Assembly: GCA_031425525.1 (NCBI GenBank)
Contig: JANPJM010000046.1
Coordinates: forward strand, 1-64,000
DNA length: 64,000 nt
From: JANNMJ01 sp031425525
Lineage (GTDB): Bacteria; Bacteroidota; Bacteroidia; Cytophagales; Hymenobacteraceae
Reading direction: 5' to 3'
The position numbers were made by a program, and so were the translations under genes. Positions within the stretch are counted from its first letter, which is position 1; each line of letters begins with the position of its first letter. A model generated the notes under the pieces. The model had not been told where the DNA came from. It did no database searches and was given only the letters and a program-made list of their open reading frames with translations. This document shows positions 17,383-26,028 of this stretch, piece by piece.

Positions 17383-18582
17383 TTAGGCGTTCGTCGCAGG
17401 TGCTTGCACCTCTTCGGTGGACGGCTGCCGCCCAGCCCGAAAGGCATCAAAATGCCGTTTTAGCCCCAAAATCGGCTTTTCCACAAACTCATAGGAGAGG
17501 GCGGCCGCCGTTACTGTAAAAATGATCACCCAACCAATGAAAAATCGGCCGTGAAACGCCGGAAATTGCCGGGTCAGCAGTAATACCACCAACCCGTGGT
17601 ACATATAAATCCCGTACGAGATTTTGCCCAAGTAATGAAACGGCGTTTGACGACGCCATTTAATCATGGTATCCGGCGCATATAAAATATGCCCCAGTGC
17701 AAACGCCGCCAGGAGCGCGTACACGTAACGTTTGGTCATAACGGCGAACACACTATTCCACTCGCCATAAACATCGGTGGCAAACAGGAGCGCGCCGCCC
17801 AGGTAAATCAGCACGCGCGCCGCGCGAGGCACTCGGAGCCGGATAGTGCGAAAATACGCGGCGTAGGCAAAAAGCGACCCCAGGGCCAGAATATCCCAAC
17901 GGCAAAACGTATTGAGATACAGGGCCAGATAGGAATCGGGCACAAACCAAAAATAATACAGCCGCACGGCTACGCTACTGAGCATAACGGCCCCGAAAAG
18001 GGTGGGTAGCCGTTGGGTAGCCACCACGCCCACCAGCAACGGCCAGACCAAATAAAAGTGTTCTTCGATGCAGATAGACCACACATGATTGATTGCCGTG
18101 GAACTCCATCCGTGTCGCATCAGCTCGAAGTTGCCCGTAAATACCATAAATTGCCAGATGTTCGGCATTGGCTCGTCGTAGTAGACGTGCAATACCGGTA
18201 CCAGCGCCACACAGAAGTAATACAGCGGCCAAATGCGCAGGATGCGCCGCACGTAGAATGATTTTAAATCTATTTGGCCAAATCTGGTACGTTCTGCCAA
18301 TAATAAATACGTTATCAGAAAGCCGCTCAACAGAAAGAACAAATCAACTCCAATATTGAAATTGCTCGTGAATGCGGCGAATTTTGTCGCCAGCCAATAG
18401 CGCTCACCGGTAGCCGTATTCGTTAGTAGTGCTTCTACGCTGGGGATATGCTCCCAGTGGCCATAGGCGTGCATGAAAAGCACCATAAAGGCGGCCAAAA
18501 ATCGAACGACATCGAGAGGGGCAAAATACGGAATCGGGCCGGCCGGTAATTCGCCGGCGGCACTGGAGCGGAGAAACGACAT
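17383..18582 (-). CDS. Acyltransferase family 3 (OafA-like) membrane protein
   Basis: About 399 residues with ten or so membrane segments. The N-terminal block PLDVVRFLAAFMVLFMHAYG carries the family's conserved RFxAAxxVxxxH region, and FLLSGFLITYLLL follows. WSICIEEHFYLVWPLL is the second signature block. Such enzymes put O-acetyl or other acyl groups on polysaccharides, peptidoglycan or lipids. I prefer the ATG at 18582 (MSFLRSS); an in-frame ATG at 18627 adds 15 residues with a poor context. It is close to polysaccharide genes and diverges from the GT-C-like gene at 18812. Confidence 0.88.
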   Translation of the reverse strand: MSFLRSSAAGELPAGPIPYFAPLDVVRFLAAFMVLFMHAYGHWEHIPSVEALLTNTATGERYWLATKFAAFTSNFNIGVDLFFLLSGFLITYLLLAERTRFGQIDLKSFYVRRILRIWPLYYFCVALVPVLHVYYDEPMPNIWQFMVFTGNFELMRHGWSSTAINHVWSICIEEHFYLVWPLLVGVVATQRLPTLFGAVMLSSVAVRLYYFWFVPDSYLALYLNTFCRWDILALGSLFAYAAYFRTIRLRVPRAARVLIYLGGALLFATDVYGEWNSVFAVMTKRYVYALLAAFALGHILYAPDTMIKWRRQTPFHYLGKISYGIYMYHGLVVLLLTRQFPAFHGRFFIGWVIIFTVTAAALSYEFVEKPILGLKRHFDAFRAGRQPSTEEVQAPATNA

Positions 18583-18789
18583 ATAAAAGGCACAAGGCGC
18601 GCCCGTAAGGTACTTGCGGCAGCACACGGCGCAAATTTACGCGCGTCTGGCAGGCCGGCCGGTGCACTGCGGGGCAGCGCCGGGCCATCCGTCCATCTAC
18701 TTCAACGGGTAAATAATCAATTTTTGCGGGTGCTGGTCGTGCGGCCATGGCCAATCTTGCACAAAAAATCTTCGCAATTTCCTGCTTCC

Positions 18790-18797
18790 TACCTTTG
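18790..18797 (+). promoter_or_regulatory. -7 element (TACCTTTG) before the gene at 18812
   Basis: An exact TAnnTTTG match that ends 14 bases before the GTG start at 18812, predicting a leader of only a few bases. Confidence 0.55.
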
Positions 18798-18811
18798 CGC
18801 GCCCATTTAGT

Positions 18812-20179
18812 GTGCGAGTGCCCCTCTTTGCTTCCTCTACGATTACGAGTCTTGGCGGGCAGCCATCGCGTAGGCCCGCGCTTGCCGGGTGGCTACTGTA
18901 TAGCGCCGCGCTATTCGAAGCCTGGCTATTTACGTGGGGGCGCGGTTTTTTTTCCGAACGGCTATCGCCGGTAGCGTTCGTAGGAGCCGGGCTGGTGGTG
19001 GTGCTGGCCGGCTGGTTCGGGGCACCCCTGCCGGCGGTGCGCCCGCCTGGGCGGGGGGTAATCAAGTGGTGGCAGGCAGCGGGCTTACTGGGAGGAGGCG
19101 CGGGGCTGCTGGTAGGCCTACGCGATACGGTGCGCATGATGGAGCAGTTTTTCATTGAGGTGCCGGTGCAAGTTGCCTATTCCGACATCATTCCGGCCGT
19201 GCAGATTTATGTGCGGCGGTGGCTGTGGGGCAGCGACGTGTACCGGCCCCTCACCCACGAATTGGGCTACCCGGCGTTGCCCACTTATCTGCCGGCCACG
19301 TGGTTTCCGTTCATTGCCGCCGAACTCGGCGACTTCGATTATCGGTGGATGGCAGTAGGTGGATTGTTGGCGGGCGTCGTGGCGGTTTGGGCGTGGCTGG
19401 TCTGGCTACGTCGGCCGTGGCTCGAAACGCTCCTCAAAGCGGCCTTTCCGGTGGCACTGATTTACTCCGTGCTGGTTACAGATCCGTCCATATTCGTTTA
19501 CTCCGTCGAGGCGATGGTCGCGGGTTACGTGCTGCTGTTGGGCGCGGCGCTGCTGACGCGGTCGTTGGTGCTGCGCGCCGGCGCGCTGGCACTCTGCCTG
19601 TTGTCGCGTTATTTTTTGGTGCTGTGGGTGCCGCTATTGGCGTTGTTGCTGCTCCGCGAAGGTGGGTGGCGGCGGTTGCTACAGTTTGGCGCCCTCTCGT
19701 TGGCCCTGCTCGGGGCGGCGTACTTATGGCCGGTTTGGCGCCACGACCCGGGGCTCATGCTGCGCGTACAGGAATCGTATCAACAGGTAGCCGTCAACGA
19801 GTGGCAAAACTTCAACCCCGCCACGGGTCGGCCGTATCACCCGTTCAATGGCCTGGGGTTGGCCGCGTGGTTTTACCCTGCGGCACCCACTCTAGACCTC
19901 ATCAGGACGAAGGTTGCGCACATGCGTACCGTACAACTTATGGGCGTAGGGCTGGTAGTAGCCGGTGTAGCGCTGGGGTGGTGGCGCCGCCGGAAACTGA
20001 CGCCTGACCCGGCGCGCGAACGGTGGCTAGCGGTACTATCGTTGAAATTGCTGCTGGTCGTTTTTTTTGCGTTGCTGCATGTGCCGTACGCGTACATGCT
20101 TCTGGTAAGCGTCTGTCTCACAGGGTTAATTGTGGGCGCAGGGCCTAGCCTGTGGCGCTACCGCATCGGCGCCGAGTAG
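18812..20179 (+). CDS. Polytopic membrane protein, GT-C glycosyltransferase-like
   Basis: A 455-residue protein with about ten hydrophobic segments. After the first helices it has YSDIIPAVQIYVRRWLWG then VYRPLTHELGYPALPTYLP, a large loop with acidic and aromatic residues that resembles the first extracytoplasmic loop of lipid-sugar-dependent (GT-C) glycosyltransferases. I could not assign a named family. A GTG start is used, supported by the promoter box just upstream. A lipoprotein gene follows after about 30 bases, so the two probably form one transcript, as also seen at 25.5-27.4 kb. Confidence 0.65.
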   Translation: MRVPLFASSTITSLGGQPSRRPALAGWLLYSAALFEAWLFTWGRGFFSERLSPVAFVGAGLVVVLAGWFGAPLPAVRPPGRGVIKWWQAAGLLGGGAGLLVGLRDTVRMMEQFFIEVPVQVAYSDIIPAVQIYVRRWLWGSDVYRPLTHELGYPALPTYLPATWFPFIAAELGDFDYRWMAVGGLLAGVVAVWAWLVWLRRPWLETLLKAAFPVALIYSVLVTDPSIFVYSVEAMVAGYVLLLGAALLTRSLVLRAGALALCLLSRYFLVLWVPLLALLLLREGGWRRLLQFGALSLALLGAAYLWPVWRHDPGLMLRVQESYQQVAVNEWQNFNPATGRPYHPFNGLGLAAWFYPAAPTLDLIRTKVAHMRTVQLMGVGLVVAGVALGWWRRRKLTPDPARERWLAVLSLKLLLVVFFALLHVPYAYMLLVSVCLTGLIVGAGPSLWRYRIGAE

Positions 20180-20210
20180 CGCTTTTTCAACTTCTCAACC
20201 CTTTTTGCGG

Positions 20211-20780
20211 ATGAATTGCTCGTCTCTTTTGTGCCGGGCGTTGGCCTCGCTGTTACTGGGGAGCGCTGCGTGCGGCTCGCCGAAAGCCCCCGAACGTGAC
20301 CCTGAGGTGCTGCTGGCGCAAGATTTTGAGGCGCTCAATGGTTGGGCCGGGGTGCTGGCCGACGATTCGCCCGGCGCAACCCTCTCAGTAGCGGTTGCCC
20401 ATTCCGGTCGATGTGCTGCTCGGGTGGGGGGCACTGCCGAGTATGGCCTCGGCTTTGCAGCCCCGTTCAGGCTACTCACCAAAAAACGCCCGAAATCCTT
20501 GGAAATCAGCTATTGGTGCTACCGAACGGATACCACTGGTAACGCCGCCACGATGGTGTGTACCATCGTTCGCCCTTCGACCAAACAACAGCTTTACTGG
20601 AAGGGGGCCGATCTACAAAAAGAAATTCGCGAAGACCACACGTGGACTAAAATCACGCAGCGAATTGATATTCCGGCGGAGGTTGATTTTTCCGACACTT
20701 TTCGGCTTTACGCTTGGCGTGGGGCAGCCGGCAGCGATGTGTTTTTTGACGATTTACAGGTGCGCCAACTGCCGGATTAA
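20211..20780 (+). CDS. Lipoprotein with a carbohydrate-binding-like beta-sandwich
   Basis: A 189-residue protein. The N-terminus (LLCRALASLLLGSAACGS) has a lipobox with Cys near residue 20, so it should be a membrane-anchored lipoprotein. The mature part begins LLAQDFEALNGWAG and ends DVFFDDLQVRQLPD, the pattern of jelly-roll carbohydrate-binding modules. I chose the ATG at 20211 because it gives a normal lipoprotein leader; upstream codons in frame do not. A distant relative with the same layout is at 25477-26028. Function unknown. Confidence 0.7.
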   Translation: MNCSSLLCRALASLLLGSAACGSPKAPERDPEVLLAQDFEALNGWAGVLADDSPGATLSVAVAHSGRCAARVGGTAEYGLGFAAPFRLLTKKRPKSLEISYWCYRTDTTGNAATMVCTIVRPSTKQQLYWKGADLQKEIREDHTWTKITQRIDIPAEVDFSDTFRLYAWRGAAGSDVFFDDLQVRQLPD

Positions 20781-20888
20781 TTTGCGCCGCGAGTTCAGCG
20801 CAGAATTAAGCAGTAAACCAAACGCTAACCGGTATTTTGTCATTCAAAGGAGGCTTGGCGATTAAACAATCCTTGTTTGCTCGGCAGA

Positions 20889-20983
20889 TGTAGGGCGGAC
20901 TTTAGTCCGCAGTTTTACAACAATACGGAATATTTGCGCAGTTTGGGCCGTCAAACTGCGGATTAAAGTCCGCACTACAATGC
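20889..20983. repeat. Dispersed inverted repeat, GTAGxGCGGACTxxAGTCCGC type, copy 1
   Basis: Arms TGTAGGGCGGACTTTAGTCC and GGATTAAAGTCCGCACTACA pair around a short AT-rich centre. A second, diverged copy is at 27433-27511. The rest of the 20781-21140 gap shows no gene. Confidence 0.8.
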
Positions 20984-21140
20984 ACACGGCTGCCGCCGCC
21001 GGATTGCCACGTCGGCCTTTTGTTTCTCAAGTAAACGCCAAACCTCCTCCTCGCCATGAGCAAATACGGTAGGCGGTGAGCAAGCTAAAGAGATTATCAG
21101 CTTCAGTAAGGCGTTTGGCTTGGGCGAGAATCTGCGAAGG

Positions 21141-21941
21141 TTACAAACTCGTCAGCCGCCCGCCATCCACGGGTAGATTGATGCCCGTGATATACGCCCC
21201 CGACGGAGAGGCCAGAAACGCCACCGCCGCCGCAATCTCGTGCGGGTCGGCGAAGCGGCCGGCGGGTACTTCGCGGCGCATTTCGTTTTCAATCTCCTCG
21301 ATGCTGCGGTTGGTAGTGTGCGCGCGGCTACCGATGATGGCTTCGAGGCGCCCCGTGCGGGTGGCGCCCGGCAGTACATTATTGACTGTGATGCCCGCCG
21401 GCGCGAGTTCGGTGGCGAGCGTTTTGGCCCAACTGGCCACCGCCGCCCGCACCGTATTGCTGACGCCCAGATTCGGCAGCGGCGCCTTCACGGAGGTGCT
21501 GATGATGTTGATGATGCGGCCCCAACCCGCCGCGCGCATCCCCGGCACAAACCGCTGCGCCAGTAGCTGATTCACGATCAGATGCTGCTCGAACGTGGCC
21601 CGAAACGCGTCGGCGTCGGCTGCCAGTACGGCGCCACCGGGCGGGCCGCCGGTGTTATTGACCAGAATATGAACGGTATCGTTGTCGAGCGTGCCACTGG
21701 CAATCAGCTTATCCACTTGGTGAGCCAACGCGCCGGATTGCGTAAAATCGGCCACCAGCCAGCGGTGGCGCGCCCCCGTTGGGCTGGGTAATGCTTGGGC
21801 GGTTTCGCGTAGCCGGGCTTCATCGCGCGCGGCCAACACTACCTGAGCTCCAAGCTGCGCCAATTCAATCGCGACGGCCCGGCCGATACCCTGCGTTGAG
21901 CCGCCCACGAACGCGGTACGACCGGTGAGGTCAAGATTCAT
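21141..21941 (-). CDS. Short-chain dehydrogenase/reductase
   Basis: A 266-residue Rossmann-fold oxidoreductase. It has the nucleotide-binding TAFVGGSTQGIGRAVA (8-23, a TGxxxGIG variant), LVNNTGG (the NNAG-like motif), a catalytic serine in IINIISTSVK, and the end FLASPSGAYITGINLPVDGG. The usual catalytic YxxxK tyrosine is not evident: the segment after the serine reads PLPNLGVSNTVRAAVASWAK, with N in place of Y. This is a feature of one SDR subgroup often called 3-oxoacyl-ACP reductase-like. The substrate is unknown. It diverges from the 3-hydroxyanthranilate dioxygenase gene. Confidence 0.85.
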   Translation of the reverse strand: MNLDLTGRTAFVGGSTQGIGRAVAIELAQLGAQVVLAARDEARLRETAQALPSPTGARHRWLVADFTQSGALAHQVDKLIASGTLDNDTVHILVNNTGGPPGGAVLAADADAFRATFEQHLIVNQLLAQRFVPGMRAAGWGRIINIISTSVKAPLPNLGVSNTVRAAVASWAKTLATELAPAGITVNNVLPGATRTGRLEAIIGSRAHTTNRSIEEIENEMRREVPAGRFADPHEIAAAVAFLASPSGAYITGINLPVDGGRLTSL

Positions 21942-22246
21942 TTGCGTAAATGAAGGAGTATGTAGGTAGACAAAGGAAGCGGTTGGGGCGGTATCGCGAC
22001 GTACATACGGTACCGCCCGCCTTTCCGCTGCTTCTTTAATGACGGCACGAAGGTGCGAAACACGGCCCGCCCGCGCCGGCTTTGCGCGAAAAGCCGTAAG
22101 TTTCGCTATTCAAAGCACCGCAATTGCCGCCTCGCCTCCATTCAGCCCGCAACAGTCCGGCAACAGTCCGGCAACAGCCGGTATCAGTTCGGGATGCGAG
22201 CAAAAAAATCTCCCAATCTTCCAAAATCCCTTCAACATTTCCATCC

Positions 22247-22771
22247 ATGGTCAGCCCGGCTTTCAATTTTCAGCGTTGGATTGATGAACATCGTCATTTG
22301 CTCAAGCCGCCGGTCGGTAATCAGCAGGTTTTTACCGATAACGCCGATTTCATCGTGATGGTAGTTGGCGGGCCGAATGCGCGCAAGGATTACCACGTCG
22401 ATGCTTCGGAGGAGTTTTTTTATCAGCTCGAAGGCGAGATGACGCTCAAAATCATCGACGACGGCGAGCCGCGCGACATTCACCTCACCGCCGGCGACAT
22501 TTTCTTGTTGCCGCCGTACGTGCCGCATTCGCCGCGTCGGCCGGCCGGCGGCATCGGCCTCGTGATTGAGCGCTACCGCAAGCCCGGCGAGCAGGACGGT
22601 TTTCAGTGGTACTGCGAAAATTGCCACACCAAGCTTCACGAAGCCTACGCCGACGTAACCGACATCGTGCGCCAGTTGCCGGTGATTATGGACTCGTTTT
22701 GGGCCGATGACGCCAAGCGCACCTGCCCCACGTGCGGCACCTATATGCAAAAACCGGAACCGCCGAAATAG
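22247..22771 (+). CDS. nbaC: 3-hydroxyanthranilate 3,4-dioxygenase
   Basis: A 174-residue cupin enzyme that opens the ring of 3-hydroxyanthranilate to 2-amino-3-carboxymuconate semialdehyde. Iron ligands are visible as His50 (KDYHVD), Glu56 (SEEFFYQLEG) and His94 (PPYVPHSP), with Arg46 as a likely substrate-binding residue. A C-terminal rubredoxin-like metal site, CENC (123-126) and CPTC (160-163), is typical of the bacterial enzyme. I chose the ATG at 22247, which gives the family length. Its stop codon overlaps by one base the GTG of the membrane glycosyltransferase-like gene, implying translational coupling. The product is the substrate of the ACMS decarboxylase encoded at 24426. Confidence 0.93.
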   Translation: MVSPAFNFQRWIDEHRHLLKPPVGNQQVFTDNADFIVMVVGGPNARKDYHVDASEEFFYQLEGEMTLKIIDDGEPRDIHLTAGDIFLLPPYVPHSPRRPAGGIGLVIERYRKPGEQDGFQWYCENCHTKLHEAYADVTDIVRQLPVIMDSFWADDAKRTCPTCGTYMQKPEPPK

Positions 22772-24318
22772 TGGCCGGTTCGCAGTCTGCTGTCGTCGCC
22801 GATACCGCGCAACTTGCTTGGCGCCGCCCCGGCACGTGGCTCGCGGGCGGGCGGGGCGCTATCCTGCTGTGGGCCGTAGTGGTCGTGGGTGCGGCGCTGC
22901 GGCTAGCCGTCTGGCAGCAGGCGCGCTCGTTGTACCTCGACGAAGCCAACCTACTCCGCAACTACGCCGAACGGTCGTACGCCGACTTGTTTCGCCCCCT
23001 GGATTACGCGCAATACGCGCCGCCGTTTTTCAGTGTGCTGATGAAGGCCACGACCGGTCTTTTCGGCTACGGCGAGCGGGCCGTGCGCCTCGTGCCGCTG
23101 GGGGCGAGCGTGGCGGGGCTGGGCGTTTTTGCCTACCTCGCCGGCCGCCGACTCCGGCCGCCGGCCGCCGTTTTGGCAACGGCTTTCGTGGCCTTCGGCA
23201 GCATTTTCATTGAATTTTCAGCCACTGCCAAACAGTACAGCACCGATTTGCTCGTGGTGCTGCTCCTCGTGGCGCTCGCCGACCGGCAACTGCGCCGCCC
23301 CAGCCTGAGTACCCGCACAACGCTGGCTTGGGGCGTGGGTGGCGCGCTGGCGCTGGGCCTGGCCATGCCGGCCGTGTTTGCGTTGGCGGGCGTGGGCGGG
23401 GCGTTTGGCTGGCAGTTTGGCTGGTGCCGCCGCCAACAGTCCGGTCGCGCGGTCTGGGGACGCTTGGCCGCGCTGGCGCTGGCGTGGAGCAGCGCTTTTG
23501 GGGCCTACTTCCTGCTGGTACTGCAAGCCGATGCGCAGGGTGGACAGCTTCAGCAGTACCACGGGCCGTATTTTCTGGCGTTCCCGCCGCATTCGGCGGC
23601 TGAGTGGGCGCTACTGGGCGAGCAATTTCGGGGGCTGATCGATAGGGCGTTCGGCAAGACGACGCTGGCGCTCGGATTGGCCGTTGTGGGCTTCAGCGCG
23701 GGGGTGGCGGGGGGGGTACGTCGCGACCCCGCGCGGGTCGCCCTGCTGCTCGCGCCCGTGGGGGCGGCGCTGGGGGCGTCGGCGTTGCATTACTACTCCC
23801 TGTTGGCGCGACTGATGTTGTTTTCGATGCCGCTGGTGGTATTGCTTATTTTCAGTGGATTACAGTTCGGAGGTCGGTGGTTGAGGGGTGCGGCGCTGGC
23901 GCTCACGGTGGTGGTGCTGGGCAATCAGCAACGGTTGGGTGCCTTGTTCGGTAAGCCGTTTCTGACCGACTACGCCGATGTGCGCGCTGGTCTGCGCCAC
24001 GTAGGCGCGCATCAGCGCCCCGGCGAGATGCTGGTTGCCGGCCACAATGTGGCGCCGGTGGTCTACCACTATCTGCGACTGGCGCCGTTGCGGCCGGCGT
24101 TGGGCCGGGTGTGGCTGGAACCGTACCGGTGGGTTGGGAGCGATTCCACACTGCTTCGGCAGAATATACAGTTGCTCACCGGGCGGGGGCACCGGCGGTT
24201 ATGGCTGATTACCAACGAACCCGACACGTGGTTGCATCAGTGGGCCGCCGCGCACGGCACGGTAGGGCAGGAACTGGATTTTTACCGAGGATACGCGTTT
24301 TTATTTGAATCGAAGTAG
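22771..24318 (+). CDS. Polytopic membrane glycosyltransferase-like protein (GT39/ArnT-like)
   Basis: About 515 residues with ten or more hydrophobic segments. The early loop SLYLDEANLLRNYAERSYAD holds a DE pair after the first helix, in the place of the catalytic acidic residue of GT-C enzymes such as ArnT and protein mannosyltransferases. FSATAKQYSTDLLVVLLLVA is also typical. It would move a sugar from a lipid carrier to an acceptor outside the membrane; the sugar is unknown. The GTG at 22771 was chosen over an upstream ATG (22732) because it overlaps the stop of the dioxygenase gene by one base. Confidence 0.7.
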   Translation: MAGSQSAVVADTAQLAWRRPGTWLAGGRGAILLWAVVVVGAALRLAVWQQARSLYLDEANLLRNYAERSYADLFRPLDYAQYAPPFFSVLMKATTGLFGYGERAVRLVPLGASVAGLGVFAYLAGRRLRPPAAVLATAFVAFGSIFIEFSATAKQYSTDLLVVLLLVALADRQLRRPSLSTRTTLAWGVGGALALGLAMPAVFALAGVGGAFGWQFGWCRRQQSGRAVWGRLAALALAWSSAFGAYFLLVLQADAQGGQLQQYHGPYFLAFPPHSAAEWALLGEQFRGLIDRAFGKTTLALGLAVVGFSAGVAGGVRRDPARVALLLAPVGAALGASALHYYSLLARLMLFSMPLVVLLIFSGLQFGGRWLRGAALALTVVVLGNQQRLGALFGKPFLTDYADVRAGLRHVGAHQRPGEMLVAGHNVAPVVYHYLRLAPLRPALGRVWLEPYRWVGSDSTLLRQNIQLLTGRGHRRLWLITNEPDTWLHQWAAAHGTVGQELDFYRGYAFLFESK

Positions 24319-24425
24319 CGCGACGGCTCCATTTACGCCCGTCGCCGGCCGGTCGCTGAAGCGCGCGATAGGTGGCGTAAGCGACGTAGTTTCGTGGCGC
24401 TAACCTTCGTCTTGCCTCTTCGCGC

Positions 24426-25439
24426 GTGCTCACCGTCGATATTCATACCCATATTTTACCCGAGACGTGGCCCGATTTGCGGCGGCGCTACGGCTACGGC
24501 GGTTTTGTGCGGCTCGAACACTACGCACCGTGCTGCGCGCGGATGATGATCGACGACCGCTTCTTCCGGGATGTGCAAGACAACCTCTGGGAGCCGAAAA
24601 CGCGCCTCCACGACTGCGGCCAACATGGCGTTGATGTGCAGGTGCTGAGTACCGTGCCGGTGATGTTCAGCTACTGGGCGCAACCGTTGGATGCACTTGA
24701 TCTGAGCCGGATTCTGAACGACCACATCGCCTCGGTGGTGGCCGATTACCCGACGCGCTTCGTCGGCCTCGGCACCGTACCGTTGCAGGCGCCCGATCTG
24801 GCCGCCCGCGAAGTCGAGCGATGCGTGAAAGAGCTGGGGCTCGCGGGCATTCAAATCGGCACCCACGTCAACGACTGGAACCTCGACGAACCGGCGCTTT
24901 TTGAGGTGTTCGCGGCGGCGGCGGAAATGGGGGCGTGCGTTTTCGTGCATCCCTGGGATATGATGGCGAAGGAAAAAATGCCCAAATACTGGCTGCCGTG
25001 GCTCGTCGGGATGCCCGCCGAAGCCTCGCTGGCGCTGTGTTCGCTCATTTTCGGGGGCGTGCTGGAACGGTTGCCCAATTTGCGCATCGCGTTCGCGCAC
25101 GGCGGCGGCTCGTTCGTCAATTCCATCGGGCGCATCGAGCACGGTTTCAAAGTGCGTCCCGATTTGTGCGCCGTCGATAACCCCGTGAATCCGCGCGAGT
25201 ATTTGGGGAAATTTTACGTCGACTCCCTCGTCCACGACCCGCACGCGCTGCAATTGCTCGTCGATGTCCTCGGCCCCAACCGCATTGCCCTTGGCACCGA
25301 TTACCCATTTCCGCTCGGCGAACTGGAGCCGGGGCGGCTGATTCATTCCATGCCGTTTTCCGCCGAAATCAAAGCCCGTCTACTCGGCGGCAACGCCCTC
25401 GAATGGCTGGGGATCGACGCGCAGCGGTTCGCCAAATAA
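24426..25439 (+). CDS. nbaD: 2-amino-3-carboxymuconate-6-semialdehyde decarboxylase
   Basis: A 337-residue metal-dependent amidohydrolase-fold decarboxylase acting just after 3-hydroxyanthranilate dioxygenase. Metal and catalytic residues are visible: HTH at 7-9 (VDIHTHILPE), His175 (VFVHPWDMM), His225 (FAHGGGSF) and Asp292 (GTDYPFPLGE). The WDMMAKEKMPKYWLPWLVGM block is characteristic of ACMSD rather than other amidohydrolases. It starts with GTG. It lies about 110 bases after the glycosyltransferase-like gene on the same strand. Confidence 0.93.
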   Translation: MLTVDIHTHILPETWPDLRRRYGYGGFVRLEHYAPCCARMMIDDRFFRDVQDNLWEPKTRLHDCGQHGVDVQVLSTVPVMFSYWAQPLDALDLSRILNDHIASVVADYPTRFVGLGTVPLQAPDLAAREVERCVKELGLAGIQIGTHVNDWNLDEPALFEVFAAAAEMGACVFVHPWDMMAKEKMPKYWLPWLVGMPAEASLALCSLIFGGVLERLPNLRIAFAHGGGSFVNSIGRIEHGFKVRPDLCAVDNPVNPREYLGKFYVDSLVHDPHALQLLVDVLGPNRIALGTDYPFPLGELEPGRLIHSMPFSAEIKARLLGGNALEWLGIDAQRFAK

Positions 25440-25463
25440 CTGCCGGGCCGTGGCGCCGGGCCG

Positions 25464-25471
25464 TACCTTCG
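25464..25471 (+). promoter_or_regulatory. -7-like box (TACCTTCG) before the lipoprotein gene
   Basis: TACCTTCG ends exactly five bases before the GTG at 25477, the same spacing as at 15298 and 27546, pointing to a leaderless mRNA. Confidence 0.45.
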
Positions 25472-25476
25472 CCTCC

Positions 25477-26028
25477 GTGAAAAGGTATTTTTTGCGGGCC
25501 GTCTTCGGTTTGATGGCCCTGATGGGGCTGGCGGCGTGCCACCGGCGGCAGCACCTGCTGCATACAGCGTGCAGTTTCGACTCGCCCACCAACCTGCTGC
25601 CCGGCTGGGCGAACGCCGCCACGCCAGCCTCTACCGATTTCGCACATTCGCCGCCCGCGAGTACGTGGGCGGGGGCGGGACGCACCTTCAGCGGCGGATT
25701 CATGACTCCCCTCGGCAGCCTTGGCCCCCACGGTGAACTGCCGCGCAAGGTGCGCGTGCGGGCGTGGGTGTGGGTCGCGAGTGCCCGCACGCCAGGCGCC
25801 GCCGTGGTGGCGCAGGTGCGGTGCCACGGGCGCCGCCCCGATGTCTGGCTTGCCCGCTCGGTGCAGGAAGTCGTGAACCGGCTTGGGCAATGGGAACAAG
25901 TGGAATACAACTACTATTTCCCCGACGATTTGAAGTCCGACGACGAGCTGGTCGTTTTCCTGTGGCAGTTGGTGGCCGACGCCGACGCCGTGTACCTCGA
26001 CGATATGGAAATTGACGTGTGGCGGTGA
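25477..26028 (+). CDS. Lipoprotein with beta-sandwich domain
   Basis: A 183-residue protein. The N-terminus (FLRAVFGLMALMGLAACHRR) is a lipoprotein leader with LAAC as lipobox. The mature part has CSFDSPTNLLPGWANAA near its start, VEYNYYFPDDLKSDDELVVF, and ends VYLDDMEIDVWR, the same overall pattern as the lipoprotein at 20211-20780, although the sequences are far apart. The GTG at 25477 was chosen because the residues upstream do not fit a leader. Its stop overlaps the ATG of the next gene by one base (TGATG), so the lipoprotein and the mannosyltransferase-like protein are probably made together. Confidence 0.72.
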   Translation: MKRYFLRAVFGLMALMGLAACHRRQHLLHTACSFDSPTNLLPGWANAATPASTDFAHSPPASTWAGAGRTFSGGFMTPLGSLGPHGELPRKVRVRAWVWVASARTPGAAVVAQVRCHGRRPDVWLARSVQEVVNRLGQWEQVEYNYYFPDDLKSDDELVVFLWQLVADADAVYLDDMEIDVWR